NCBI GenBank assembly: GCA_035294005.1
Contig: DATGLT010000294.1
Span: 4,458 to 68,457, forward strand
Length of the DNA stretch: 64,000 nucleotides
Source: JANXQE01 sp035294005
GTDB taxonomy: Bacteria > Verrucomicrobiota > Verrucomicrobiia > Limisphaerales > UBA8199
Reading direction: 5' to 3'
The translations under genes and the position numbers were made by a program. This document shows positions 1 through 8,402 of the stretch, piece after piece (positions within the stretch are counted from its first letter, which is position 1; every line of letters starts with the position of its first letter). Under the pieces are notes generated by a model. That model was not told the origin of the DNA. It saw only the letters and a list, made by a program, of their open reading frames with translations, and did no database searches.

Positions 1-2
1 CA

Positions 3-521
3 CAAGGCACGGTTTATTTCTCAAACTACTATGGGCAACAAGTAAACGCACCTGTTTACGAATCTGATGGAACAACCCCAGTTTCGGGGTCGCAATTTAT
101 AGCGGAGCTGTTTGCTGGCCCCTCGACAAACGCCTTACAGATGATTGCCAGTACCCCTTTCATGCAAGGACCTGGGGGGGCGGGATACTTTTTCGGAGGA
201 ACACCAGCGATACCGACGGTCTTTCCTAGAAATCCCGCCTGGGTTCAGGTGGATGTTTGGAATACGGTCTTTGGAAGCACGTTCAACCTGGCCCGCGCCT
301 CAGGAGCTGTTGATGCGTGGTGGCAGTCGTCGGTTTTTTCGGTTTATACCGGCGGGGAGACTGTAAACCCTGCCAATCCTGGTCCGTTAACAGGACTTGG
401 AACCTCTCCGGTGTTCCTGAATGGCGCGGTGCCCGAGCCACCCACATTGTCTTTGCTTGTGCTGGGGGGATTTTTCGCCTGGTTCCATTGCCGTCGACAG
501 AACCATTCCCGTAAATTATGA
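3..521 (+). CDS. PEP-CTERM sorting domain protein (5' end outside window)
   Basis: The reading frame is open from base 3, so the N-terminus with its signal peptide lies to the left of the window. The visible 172 residues end in a PEP-CTERM signal: V-P-E-P-P, then a hydrophobic stretch (TLSLLVLGGFFAWF), then a short basic tail (HCRRQNHSRK). In this family the tail is recognised and cleaved by an exosortase after export, so the product is expected at the cell surface or in the extracellular matrix. The body has no domain I recognise. Its first part (QQVNAPVYESDG, SGSQFIAELFAG, MIASTPFMQG) is repeated in the damaged gene just downstream, so the two form a tandem duplication. The sorting signal is clear; the function is unknown. 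Confidence 0.8.
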   Translation, partial: QGTVYFSNYYGQQVNAPVYESDGTTPVSGSQFIAELFAGPSTNALQMIASTPFMQGPGGAGYFFGGTPAIPTVFPRNPAWVQVDVWNTVFGSTFNLARASGAVDAWWQSSVFSVYTGGETVNPANPGPLTGLGTSPVFLNGAVPEPPTLSLLVLGGFFAWFHCRRQNHSRKL

Positions 522-624
522 GGCGCGTTTTGCTCACTGCTAGTCCCCAAGGCCTGTTACGCCAACGTTCCATTTACGTTGTGAAGACGTCGGCCACTTT
601 GGGTGACCCCGAGCCTGAAGCCTT

Positions 625-1071
625 ATGAAAGCGAAGGTCATCCAACTAACCCTGTTGATATGCCAAGCCGCGTGGAGTCAAGGCCTTGTGGCTTTCTCCA
701 ACTTGGGGCAACAAGTGAATGCACCAGTTTACCAATCTGACGGGCTAACCGCGTTGTCCGGCACGCAGTTCATGGCGGAACTCTTTGGTGGTCTTGGAAG
801 CAATGCTTTGCAGGCTATCGCTAGCGCTCCGTTCATGCAGGGTTCCGCCGCTATTTTTCCGGAGGAGCAGCGGCTATTCCGGGAGCAGCCGCTCGCAGAA
901 GGAAACCCAATGAAAACCACAGTTCATTCAGCACCCCTCTGTCCCCCTGGTATTGATGGCCCAGAACCAGATGGGACGTTGGGGGACTATATGAATTTCT
1001 GTGCCGACTGTAGCCTGCGTTTGGCGTTCCCGGGCTGGACGTCGTGGGTTTTTATGGCATTTTTGGACTGA
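625..1071 (+). pseudogene. Frameshifted paralogue of the upstream PEP-CTERM protein
   Basis: The frame opens with a signal peptide (MKAKVIQLTLLICQAAWSQG) and then closely parallels the upstream gene: QQVNAPVYQSDG, SGTQFMAELFGG, IASAPFMQG. After FMQG the similarity jumps to another frame. Bases 852-881 read Y-F-S-G-G-A-A-A-I-P, matching Y-F-F-G-G-T-P-A-I-P of the intact copy, whereas the open frame there gives an unrelated, charged sequence. The middle part of the intact protein and a recognisable VPEP sorting signal are missing. This fits a tandem duplicate that has lost its frame and its sorting tail. A 148-residue exported product could still be made, but it would not resemble the family beyond about residue 75. 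Confidence 0.65.
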
Positions 1072-1123
1072 GACCAAGTGGGTCTCATAAACAGAATAAG
1101 CAACAACAAATACTTACAGGAAC

Positions 1124-1510
1124 ATGAAAAAGCTACTTGCTCTCGGTGCGGCCGTGTTGATCGCGGGATCGGTTTACGCCGCGCATTACCCTGAAATCAC
1201 CATAAACGATTTGAAATCCGCCATTGCGTCTAAACAGGTGACCCTGCTCGATGCCAACGGTTCAGATTCGTTCAAGGAAGGGCATATCCCCGGCGCGATC
1301 GATTTCACGGCTAATAAAGAAAAACTCGCCAAAGTGCTGCCCAAAGACAAGAACGCCCTGATCGTCGCTTACTGCGGTGGTCCCCAGTGCCAGGCGTATC
1401 AGGCGGCGGCCAAAGCGGCCGAAAAGCTCGGGTATAAGAATGTGAAGCATTTGACGGCGGGAATTTCCGGCTGGCACGACGCCGGCGAAAAGATGGAAAA
1501 GGCAAACTAA
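1124..1510 (+). CDS. Exported rhodanese-like domain protein
   Basis: This 128-residue protein begins with a signal peptide (MKKLLALGAAVLIAGSVYA), followed by a single rhodanese domain. The domain shows the family landmarks: LLDAN near residue 41, the G-H-I-P-G-A-I loop at 53-59, and the active-site loop C-G-G-P-Q-C at 84-89 with Cys84 as the expected persulfide-carrying cysteine. The C-terminal G-I-S-G-W matches the usual rhodanese end. Such single-domain periplasmic proteins handle sulfane sulfur, but the donor and acceptor cannot be told from sequence. An AGGA-type ribosome site lies just before the ATG. A strong terminator follows 22 bases after the stop, so the gene is probably monocistronic. 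Confidence 0.88.
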   Translation: MKKLLALGAAVLIAGSVYAAHYPEITINDLKSAIASKQVTLLDANGSDSFKEGHIPGAIDFTANKEKLAKVLPKDKNALIVAYCGGPQCQAYQAAAKAAEKLGYKNVKHLTAGISGWHDAGEKMEKAN

Positions 1511-1532
1511 GCCAAGCCACCTTGTTTTTCAC

Positions 1533-1572
1533 AACCCCAGGCGCCGGGAACTCGAAGGCGCCTGGGGTTTTT
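1533..1572 (+). terminator. Rho-independent terminator after the rhodanese gene
   Basis: A perfect 13-bp stem (1533-1545 pairs with 1557-1569) encloses an 11-base loop, and the stem runs into a T tract ending at 1572. It lies 22 bases after the rhodanese stop. The next gene's ATG is at 1576, so the hairpin also rules out start codons further upstream in that frame. Confidence 0.9.
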
Positions 1573-1575
1573 CGC

Positions 1576-3276
1576 ATGCACCGCGTGATACTTGCACAGC
1601 GCCTCGTGTGGCTCGCGTGTTTTCTGCGGGCGTCGACGTGTTTTGCCGCCGCAGATCTGGCGGCCGGCGGATCGGAAACGCGGTTGAACGTTTCCATCCG
1701 CATCGACGCATCTATAGTGAAAGGCGAGATGCGGCCGATCTGGCGCTTCTTCGGCTATGACGAGCCGAATTTCACTTACATGAAGGACGGTCGAAAGTTG
1801 CTGTCGGAATTGAGTGAATTCGGGGGTCCCGTGTTCATCCGAACGCATCACTTATTAACGAGCGGCGATGGCAAGCCCGCCTTGAAATGGGGATCGACTG
1901 GGGCTTATTCCGAGGATTCATCGGGGACCGCTCTTTACAACTGGGCCATCCTGGATCGGATTTTTGACACCTGGGATGAACGGCACCTTCAACCGTTCGT
2001 GGAGATTGGCTTCATGCCGGAGGCGCTTTCAGTCCATCCTCAGGATTACCCGCGCGACCCGCCCGCGGACAGACGGGTCAATCCAGGGGTGGGTTTCAGC
2101 TATCCTCCGCGAGACTATTCCAAGTGGGGTGAGCTTTGCTACGAATGGGCGAGTCACTGCAACGCGCGGTATGGGACAAACAAGGTCGGGCAGTGGCGGT
2201 GGGAGGTGTGGAACGAGCCGAACATCAATTATTGGAAAGGGACGCCTGAGGAGTACCACACGCTCTACGACTTCTCAGTCGAGGGGGTGCGGCGCGCTCT
2301 GCCGTCGGCGATTGTCGGTGGGCCGCACACGGCGGGCGGCCCTGGCGGCCATTTCCTGCGGGATTTCCTGACTCATTGTATCAGTGGCACGAACCATGTT
2401 ACCGGCAGAGTGGGCAGTCCCCTGGATTTTATCGCGTTCCACGCCAAGGGCAGCCCGGTATTCGAAGACAATCACGTCCGTATGGGGCTGGCAAATCAGT
2501 TGCAAAATATCGACGCCGCGTTCGCGGTGATCGGCAGCTTTCCAGAGTTGCGCAGCAAACCGATTTTCATTGGTGAATGCGACCCGGAAGGCTGTGCGGC
2601 TTGCCAGGGGCCCCAGCTTGGGTATCGCAACGGCACGATGTATTCGAGCTACACAGCGGCCAGCTTTGCCCGGATTTTTGAACTGGCCGATGCTCACCAT
2701 GCGAATTTGCAAGGCGCGCTCACCTGGGCATTCGAGTTCGAGGGGCAACCGTATTTCGCCGGCTTTCGCGTGTTGGCTAGCAACGGCATCGATTTGCCTG
2801 TCTTGAATGCATTCCGCATGTTGGACAAGATGAGTGGGTCGCGAGTGGCGGTAACGAGCAGTTCCTGCCAGGACCTGCAAACAGTCCTGAAAAACGGCGT
2901 TCGGTCAAACCCGGAGGTATCTGCGCTGGCGACGCTCTCTGAAAAGCGTTGTTGTCTGCTGGTCTGGCATTATCACGACGACGACCTTCCCGGACCCGAG
3001 GCGTCCGTCGATCTGAACCTGGCCGGCCTGCCCTGGCCGGATGAAGTCCTCCGCGAAGAGCATTACCGGGTCGACGCCGACCACAGCAATGCGTACGAGT
3101 TTTGGAAAAAGCTTGGATCGCCTGCCGCGCCATCAGCGGAGCAATACGCGCAGCTTGAGAAGGCAGGCAAGCTGGCGCTCCTGGAAAAGCGCGCCATCCG
3201 CATCGACGGAGGCAAGTTTGCCCGTCACATTGTTTTGCCGCGCCAGGCGATTTCGCTGCTTGTTTTTGAAAGGTGA
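1576..3276 (+). CDS. Secreted GH39-like glycoside hydrolase (beta-xylosidase type)
   Basis: The 566-residue product starts with a signal peptide (HRVILAQRLVWLACFL... CFAAA), then a TIM-barrel glycosidase of clan A resembling family GH39. The W-N-E-P-N motif carries the presumed acid/base Glu214, and F-I-G-E carries the presumed nucleophile Glu334. Typical flanking features are E-I-G-F-M-P near the third strand and a D-F-I-A-F-H-A segment. The last ~150 residues look like the beta-sandwich tail of this family. Known GH39 members cleave beta-xylosides or iduronides, so plant xylan or a related glycan is a likely substrate, but not certain. The ATG at 1576 was chosen because the same frame further left runs through the terminator; GTG at 1585 is an alternative. 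Confidence 0.8.
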   Translation: MHRVILAQRLVWLACFLRASTCFAAADLAAGGSETRLNVSIRIDASIVKGEMRPIWRFFGYDEPNFTYMKDGRKLLSELSEFGGPVFIRTHHLLTSGDGKPALKWGSTGAYSEDSSGTALYNWAILDRIFDTWDERHLQPFVEIGFMPEALSVHPQDYPRDPPADRRVNPGVGFSYPPRDYSKWGELCYEWASHCNARYGTNKVGQWRWEVWNEPNINYWKGTPEEYHTLYDFSVEGVRRALPSAIVGGPHTAGGPGGHFLRDFLTHCISGTNHVTGRVGSPLDFIAFHAKGSPVFEDNHVRMGLANQLQNIDAAFAVIGSFPELRSKPIFIGECDPEGCAACQGPQLGYRNGTMYSSYTAASFARIFELADAHHANLQGALTWAFEFEGQPYFAGFRVLASNGIDLPVLNAFRMLDKMSGSRVAVTSSSCQDLQTVLKNGVRSNPEVSALATLSEKRCCLLVWHYHDDDLPGPEASVDLNLAGLPWPDEVLREEHYRVDADHSNAYEFWKKLGSPAAPSAEQYAQLEKAGKLALLEKRAIRIDGGKFARHIVLPRQAISLLVFER

Positions 3277-3313
3277 CGCGGCGGTGCCCCGCTGACGCGG
3301 CGTGTGAGTCTCT

Positions 3314-4387
3314 TTATTGCTTTTCTGTTTCGGTTTGCTCGGCCTCGGGTCGCATCTGGTCCACCAAAGGGCTAACCCTGTCCCACAGCTCGCGCGGCAC
3401 CTTCGCCCGTTCTTCAATCGTTTCGATCGGGCCGTCAAAAATCAGTTTGCCGTCCTTGTCATGGGCTGTGAGGTGAAGGGAGGGATTGCTGAATAGAACG
3501 ATTGTCCCCGATTCGTCCGACCGCACCATCGTTTTGGTGTTTTTTCCCGAGCTCCGCACCACTACGTCAGCTTTGTCATCCACGACAACGCCGGTGTGCG
3601 CCAGGTTCTCCAGGACCTTCCGAAGCGGGGCGAGGGTTGTGTCTGAATTGGTAATGTTGCGCAGAGCGTCACGGATCGTAACGCGGGCCTGGTCCATGCC
3701 GCGGCGGATGTCGTCCTGCACCTCTCTTTGATCGATCTTGATGTTGCCCAGGGTTTCGCGCAACACGCGCATCTGGTCGCGCACGGTATCATCAAGGTGC
3801 ATCTGCTGGAATTGCTTGTTCAATTCTTTGAACGTGCCGCGTAATGCGCGCTCGCCTTGCTCCCATTGCCCGGGTTCGACGTTCCTTTTGCCCAGGGTCA
3901 CCGAAATGGTTTCGCGCTTGCCCCCTCTGAAAAACTCGAGCTTTACCGGGGAACCATTTTCACGGACGCGGACGAGTTTCTTCAATTGTGCCGGGTGCAC
4001 CAGCGACTGGTCTTCAAAACGCGTCAGAAGGTCGTTTTTCTTAAGCCCGGCCTTGGCGGCGGGGCTGTCAGGCGCGACGTACGTGACGACCAGGCCGACA
4101 CCCGGTTCGAGGTCGAGTTGTGAGGCGAGCGCTTCTGTTGCCTCGACTGTCGAGATGCCCAGCCAGGAAACCTCTTTTCGGGACGAGGTCGCCTCGGCTT
4201 CTGCATCGGCTTCCACGTTCACGTCCGCAACGGCCTCGGCATTCGCTGTCGGCGGCTCAGGAGCCGCGGCGTCGGCGGCCAGCTTCAACCCGCCTGCAAA
4301 GTTTGAGGCTGTGGAAGTGAGAAGCACGCTCAAGAAAAGTAAAACACTGCGGCCGATGGCGTGGTGGAAGTGAGTTGGTGTCTTCAT
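3314..4387 (-). CDS. Exported PDZ-domain protein in sigma-factor operon
   Basis: The product has 357 residues: an N-terminal export signal (hydrophobic residues about 12-31), an Ala/Glu/Asp-rich linker (about 39-70), one PDZ domain (about 74-168: S-W-L-G-I-S-T ... A-P-D-S-P-A-A-K-A-G-L-K-K-N-D-L), then a long charged, probably helical region to the end. There is no protease domain, so it is not a complete DegP or CtpA enzyme. PDZ domains of this kind bind C-termini of unfolded or outer-membrane proteins. It is the third gene after an ECF sigma factor and a one-span membrane protein, 17 bases from the latter. That order suggests an envelope-stress module in which this protein is a sensor or effector; this is inference. 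Confidence 0.75.
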   Translation of the reverse strand: MKTPTHFHHAIGRSVLLFLSVLLTSTASNFAGGLKLAADAAAPEPPTANAEAVADVNVEADAEAEATSSRKEVSWLGISTVEATEALASQLDLEPGVGLVVTYVAPDSPAAKAGLKKNDLLTRFEDQSLVHPAQLKKLVRVRENGSPVKLEFFRGGKRETISVTLGKRNVEPGQWEQGERALRGTFKELNKQFQQMHLDDTVRDQMRVLRETLGNIKIDQREVQDDIRRGMDQARVTIRDALRNITNSDTTLAPLRKVLENLAHTGVVVDDKADVVVRSSGKNTKTMVRSDESGTIVLFSNPSLHLTAHDKDGKLIFDGPIETIEERAKVPRELWDRVSPLVDQMRPEAEQTETEKQ

Positions 4388-4404
4388 AGAGTGGATAGAG
4401 CAGG

Positions 4405-4875
4405 TTAATAAATGTCGAGCTTGACGGGGACAATTTCGAGCCGCGGCGTGCTCCGTTCGAGAACCAGGCCCGCCGAAGAATCACGCACCCGCACTTTGTC
4501 CATCCATTGTTCGCAACGAAACCGGACTGGTTCACCGTCAGGCAGGTTCGCGATCGCGTCGAAATTCGTGATCCATTGCCGGTCGATTTCAACGTGATCG
4601 GCCTTCAGAGGACTTGATGTCGCTAGAGCAGGCGCGGGTTTCCTTGCCTCATGTCCGGCCAGAGCAAAGACGCAGGCCGCGGCGGCCAGGCTGGCCGGCA
4701 ACAACCATTTCAGTAACTGCGGCAACGGCCTTTTCGCCGGTTTCGCGCGGAGATCAACTGACGAGCGTAGTTGTTCAAGTTCCTGGCGGATGTGCTTCAA
4801 CGCCTGCGGATGCGGTCGTGCCGGATGCAGCGAACGCAACTCGGATTCGTATGGATCGGGACCAAATTCGTTCAT
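4405..4875 (-). CDS. Probable anti-sigma factor, single membrane span
   Basis: This is a 156-residue protein with a short N-terminal part rich in charged residues (about 1-53), one membrane span (about 54-74, LLKWLLPASLAAAACVFALA), and a small outside domain of about 80 residues. Its start overlaps the stop of the upstream ECF sigma gene by 4 bases (ATGA), which implies translational coupling. Size, topology and position are those of membrane anti-sigma factors. I see no zinc-binding H-x3-C-x2-C (ZAS) motif, so the assignment rests on context, not on a recognised domain. Confidence 0.6.
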   Translation of the reverse strand: MNEFGPDPYESELRSLHPARPHPQALKHIRQELEQLRSSVDLRAKPAKRPLPQLLKWLLPASLAAAACVFALAGHEARKPAPALATSSPLKADHVEIDRQWITNFDAIANLPDGEPVRFRCEQWMDKVRVRDSSAGLVLERSTPRLEIVPVKLDIY

Positions 4876-5414
4876 GTAAAAACTTCTCGCGAGAGTCTTC
4901 TCAACTCCTGCAGGCCGTAACGGTACCTCGAGGCGGCCGTGTTGGCCGGAATGTTGAGCGTCTCGGCGATTTCAAGAAACGTCAGTTCTCCCCAGACTTT
5001 TAGCGTGATGACCTCGCGATAAATTTCGGGGAGTTTCTGCATGGCGACCTGAATTGTCCTGGCCCGTTCTCGGTCTTCAATTTCTGTGTCGAACCAGGAA
5101 TCCGCTCCCGGCGCGGCCGCCAACTCGCGGGCGCGGCGGCGGTCGTCCTGGCGCGCCAGATCAATGGCGCGCCGGTGCATCGTGGCAAACACCAGCGCGG
5201 GAGCCGGTGGGTTGTCCCCTCCGATCCGCCGCGCCGCTTCAATAATGGCTTCCTGCATCAAATCTTGCGCGTCGGCTTCGCTACGCGCTTTCTGCCGGGC
5301 ATAAAGCAAGAACTTAGCGGAATGCAACTCCAACCAGCTTTGCCATTCAGCGTCTGTGGTTCTTTCGCCCATCCAGGCATGTCTCGGCACTTTCAAAGTA
5401 TAAAGCGTCGCCAA
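4872..5414 (-). CDS. ECF-type RNA polymerase sigma factor
   Basis: The 180-residue protein has the two domains of an ECF sigma factor. Region 2 contains A-Q-D-L-M-Q-E-A (the usual D-A-E-D-L-x-Q-E signature) followed by F-A-T-M-H-R-R-A-I-D, the -10 recognition part. Region 4 contains L-P-E-I-Y-R-E-V-I-T-L and a helix-turn-helix around L-T-F-L-E-I-A-E-T-L-N-I-P. It would direct RNA polymerase to its own small regulon. The start is uncertain: TTG at 5414 has an ACAGG ribosome-site-like sequence upstream, while ATG at 5372 would remove 14 residues that are not part of the sigma domain. It heads an operon with the probable anti-sigma protein and the PDZ protein. Confidence 0.88.
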   Translation of the reverse strand: MATLYTLKVPRHAWMGERTTDAEWQSWLELHSAKFLLYARQKARSEADAQDLMQEAIIEAARRIGGDNPPAPALVFATMHRRAIDLARQDDRRRARELAAAPGADSWFDTEIEDRERARTIQVAMQKLPEIYREVITLKVWGELTFLEIAETLNIPANTAASRYRYGLQELRRLSREVFT

Positions 5415-5487
5415 AGTTTAAACCTGTCTAACTTTTGAAGGAAGGATCGGGGTTTGCTAATGGACCTCCTTCTGCTAAGGGTATTTA

Positions 5488-6657
5488 GTGCATTATTTCG
5501 TCCAGCGCAGTGGTTTGCGGGACCTTTACGACAAGGTCACGGCGGGAGAACGCATTACCGACGCCGAAGCGTTGCGCCTGTTCGAGAGCAAAGACCTCAA
5601 TGCCCTGGGTGCCATTGCCGACCTTGCCAGGGAACGGAAAGCGGGCAACCAGGCGAGTTACATCCTCAATTGCTACATCAATTACTCGAACTATTGCATT
5701 CTCAGCTGCCAATTCTGCGCATTTGCCCGAAAAAAGCGTGATGCCGACGGTTTCCAGTTCAGTGTCGAGGAAATTGTGCAGAAAGCGCGCGCGGCCTTGA
5801 AACTGGGCGTTACAGAATTGCATATCGTCGGCGGGCTTCATCCCTCGCTCCCTTTTGGTTTTTACGTCGAAATGCTCCAGGCTTTGAAAGCACTGGACGG
5901 CCGGCTTCAGCTCAAATGCTTTACCGCGATTGAAATCCTGCACCTTGCCTGGCTGGCAAAGAAAACAACCGAGGAAACCCTGCGCGAGCTCAAAGCCGCC
6001 GGGCTGGATTCTTTGACAGGCGGCGGGGCTGAAATCTTCAATCCCACGGTGCGTTCTGCCATTGCCAAAGGCAAGGAATCCGCTGAGGAATATCTGGACG
6101 TGCACCGGACATGGCATCGGATGGGTGGGAGGAGCACTTGCACCATGTTGTACGGGCATGTCGAGACGCTGGCCGACCGCGTGGATCATTTGCGTCGGCT
6201 GCGGGAATTGCAGGACGAGACCCACGGGTTTGTCGGGTTCGTCCCGCTGGCTTATCATCCCGATAACAACCGCATCCCGGTTGAACACGGGCCCAGCGGT
6301 TTTGATACGCTTCGCACACTGGCGGTCAGCAGAATTTATCTCGATAACTTCGCACACATAACCGCGTACTGGGTTGGTTTGGGAATGAAACTGGCCCAGG
6401 TGGGGCTGAGCTATGGCGCTGATGATTTGCACGGGACCATCCTCGAAGAACACATCTTTCACATGGCCGGCGCGAAATCGCCACAGCTTCAGACCGAAGC
6501 GGACATGGTCAAAGCGATCCGTGAGGCAGGCCGAGAGCCGGTCCAGCGCAATACGTTCTACGAGCCAATCACCTCCGCAGGGGCGTCTGTGCCCGAAACG
6601 GCAAATGGCGCGGACGGTTCCTCGAAATTGCTCGAACGCAATCTCGCGACCGCTTAA
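5488..6657 (+). CDS. mqnE: Aminofutalosine synthase MqnE (radical SAM)
   Basis: The 389-residue protein is a radical SAM enzyme with the cluster motif C70-x3-C74-x2-C77 (YCILSCQFCAF). The C-terminal segment (G-T-I-L-E-E-H-I-F-H-M-A-G-A-K and I-R-E-A-G-R-E-P-V-Q-R) is the pattern that separates MqnE from the related MqnC. MqnE joins 3-[(1-carboxyvinyl)oxy]benzoate to SAM to give aminofutalosine, the second step of the futalosine route to menaquinone. The start is GTG at 5488, with CTAAGG 7 bases before it. The next gene, 9 bases away, is mqnA, the first step of the same pathway, so the two are almost certainly co-transcribed. Confidence 0.92.
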   Translation: MHYFVQRSGLRDLYDKVTAGERITDAEALRLFESKDLNALGAIADLARERKAGNQASYILNCYINYSNYCILSCQFCAFARKKRDADGFQFSVEEIVQKARAALKLGVTELHIVGGLHPSLPFGFYVEMLQALKALDGRLQLKCFTAIEILHLAWLAKKTTEETLRELKAAGLDSLTGGGAEIFNPTVRSAIAKGKESAEEYLDVHRTWHRMGGRSTCTMLYGHVETLADRVDHLRRLRELQDETHGFVGFVPLAYHPDNNRIPVEHGPSGFDTLRTLAVSRIYLDNFAHITAYWVGLGMKLAQVGLSYGADDLHGTILEEHIFHMAGAKSPQLQTEADMVKAIREAGREPVQRNTFYEPITSAGASVPETANGADGSSKLLERNLATA

Positions 6658-6666
6658 GCTACCGCC

Positions 6667-7551
6667 ATGGCTTCCGAGGAGACCCCCAAGCTGCGGATGG
6701 CTTCGCCCGAACCGATGGAGGCCACAGCGCAGCGCATCGAGCGTGAAAAGCGCTCCTCGAACTTGCAACGTGAATCGAACCTGGAACATTCCCTGGCTCC
6801 GTTCCGTGTCGGATCGGTTGGCTACCTGAATGCCGTGCCGCTCACCCGCGGCCTTGAAGAGGAGGTGCTGTTTGCGACCCCCTCGAAGCTTGCCGAACTG
6901 CTGCGGGTCGACCAATTGGACGCCGGCCTGGTCAGCGTGGTCGAGGTTTTGTTTACTGACCGCTACGATATTCTCGACAGCATTGCCATCGCCTCGTTGG
7001 GTGAAGTCAAAAGCGTTCTTTTGGCGCATCGCCGTCCCTTGGAAGAGGCGTCTGAAATCTATTGCGATGCGGCTTCCCTGACCAGTGTGGAACTGCTCCG
7101 TGTTCTGCTGGCTGAGCGCGGAGTTAAACCAGACTTCAAGCCGCTCGAAAGTTACGACTTCAAAGCGCTGCCGGATTACGCCCTGCTCATAGGCGATCGC
7201 GCGTTGGACCTGTTGTTGGGACCGCATGAGCACCAAATCTGGGATTTGGGCGCCGCGTGGTACGAACTGACCGGGCTCCCATTTGTGTATGCTGTGTGGG
7301 CGCTGCGCCGCGGGATTGAAAACTCAGCCCTCAAACGGCATTTGCGCGAAGCCCGCGATTTCGGGCTCGACACCCTCGATTCGATTATCCGGACTCGCAG
7401 CGAGTACACGCTGGACTTCCGCCAGGATTACCTCGGCTGGCACATCCATTTTCATCTCGGCACCGACGAAAAGCGGGGTCTGCAGAAGTTCATTGAACTG
7501 CTGCGGAAGCATACGGATCGGAAAGTGTACGAGCCTCGATTTGTTGTTTGA
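6667..7551 (+). CDS. mqnA: Chorismate dehydratase MqnA
   Basis: This 294-residue protein carries the MqnA signature V-G-Y-L-N-A-V-P-L at about residues 51-59, and the fold of a periplasmic-binding-type protein used as an enzyme. It removes water from chorismate to give 3-[(1-carboxyvinyl)oxy]benzoate, the substrate of the MqnE encoded just upstream. The first ~45 residues form a charged, low-complexity extension not needed for the fold; the true start could be internal, but no better-placed start with a ribosome site was seen. Its stop lies one base from the stop of the convergent nucleotidyltransferase gene. Confidence 0.92.
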   Translation: MASEETPKLRMASPEPMEATAQRIEREKRSSNLQRESNLEHSLAPFRVGSVGYLNAVPLTRGLEEEVLFATPSKLAELLRVDQLDAGLVSVVEVLFTDRYDILDSIAIASLGEVKSVLLAHRRPLEEASEIYCDAASLTSVELLRVLLAERGVKPDFKPLESYDFKALPDYALLIGDRALDLLLGPHEHQIWDLGAAWYELTGLPFVYAVWALRRGIENSALKRHLREARDFGLDTLDSIIRTRSEYTLDFRQDYLGWHIHFHLGTDEKRGLQKFIELLRKHTDRKVYEPRFVV

Positions 7552-7552
7552 T

Positions 7553-8311
7553 TCATCCTCCGGCCCTCAGCTTTTCCAGCACTTCCGGGTCGCGAACATC
7601 CACCCACCGGCCTTCGATTTCCAGCCCGGCGATTTTGTTTCCGGCATGGACCATTCCGCTAATCGCATCCGTTAACTCGTATTCTCCCCGGGGCGACTTT
7701 TGCAGCTTCGATATAAAATCGTAGACGACCGGCTTGAAAATGTAGATCCCGGCGTTGTACCAAACAGGCTGGCCTTCTTTGAGCAAACCTTCACGGCGCA
7801 ACGCTTCCAGTTGATCCTTCGAGGGTTTCTCGACCACTCGCTCGAGGCAAAAATTCGCGTCGAAGAAGTTCAAGCCGCCTTTGGTGACATCCTCTCCACG
7901 GGTCACGGTGATCACCCCGGAAACATCGCCCTGCATATAGCGTTCGATCATTTTCCGGTAGGTTTCGGGCTTGACCAGGATATCTCCGTAGGTCAGGAGA
8001 AACGCCGAATTTCCCACGAATTCCCTCGCCGGCAGGGGCGCGCGGCCGGTGCCGTCCTGCACGGTCTGGCGGCCATACGCGATGCCCGCATTCCATTTCG
8101 AACCGTCCCCAAAATAGTTCTCGATGACCTCGGCGCGGAACCCGGTCACGATGAAATATTCGCGGATTCCCGCTGAGAGAACTCCCTGCAAAATGTGTTC
8201 GAGAATCGGCTTGTCCTCGACTTTCAGCATCGGTTTGGGCACCTCGTTTGTGAGGTCTCGCATTCGGGTGCCTTTTCCCGCCGCAAGAATCACTGCTTTG
8301 ATGTCTTTCAT
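7553..8311 (-). CDS. Sugar-phosphate nucleotidyltransferase
   Basis: The 252-residue protein is a compact NTP-transferase. The N-terminal A-V-I-L-A-A-G-K-G-T-R-M-R motif binds the nucleotide, P-K-P-M-L-K-V follows at about 25-31, and T-Y-G-D-I-L contains the metal-binding aspartate. It would activate a sugar-1-phosphate as an NDP-sugar for cell-envelope glycan synthesis; the sugar and nucleotide cannot be assigned from sequence. The start is ATG at 8311; the open frame continues upstream into the histidinol-phosphatase gene but the extension has no family sequence. Both genes read the same way with 91 bases between them. Confidence 0.85.
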   Translation of the reverse strand: MKDIKAVILAAGKGTRMRDLTNEVPKPMLKVEDKPILEHILQGVLSAGIREYFIVTGFRAEVIENYFGDGSKWNAGIAYGRQTVQDGTGRAPLPAREFVGNSAFLLTYGDILVKPETYRKMIERYMQGDVSGVITVTRGEDVTKGGLNFFDANFCLERVVEKPSKDQLEALRREGLLKEGQPVWYNAGIYIFKPVVYDFISKLQKSPRGEYELTDAISGMVHAGNKIAGLEIEGRWVDVRDPEVLEKLRAGG

Positions 8312-8402
8312 TTTTACAATGTCTGCTGTCACTCCGTTCGAACGCCGCACTGCCTGCGCGCCCCGCGCGGTTCCGTGAATCCAGGGCGTCCTTCCAGGGA
8401 TG

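Noticed and set aside
1522..1575. Upstream extension of the GH39 glycosidase to 1522
   Set aside because: The extension would translate the terminator hairpin, and the signal peptide begins at 1576.
5485..7236. Long open frame (over 580 codons) antisense to mqnE and mqnA
   Set aside because: It mirrors the codon pattern of two well-identified genes and its protein has no family sequence; long antisense frames are expected at this GC content.
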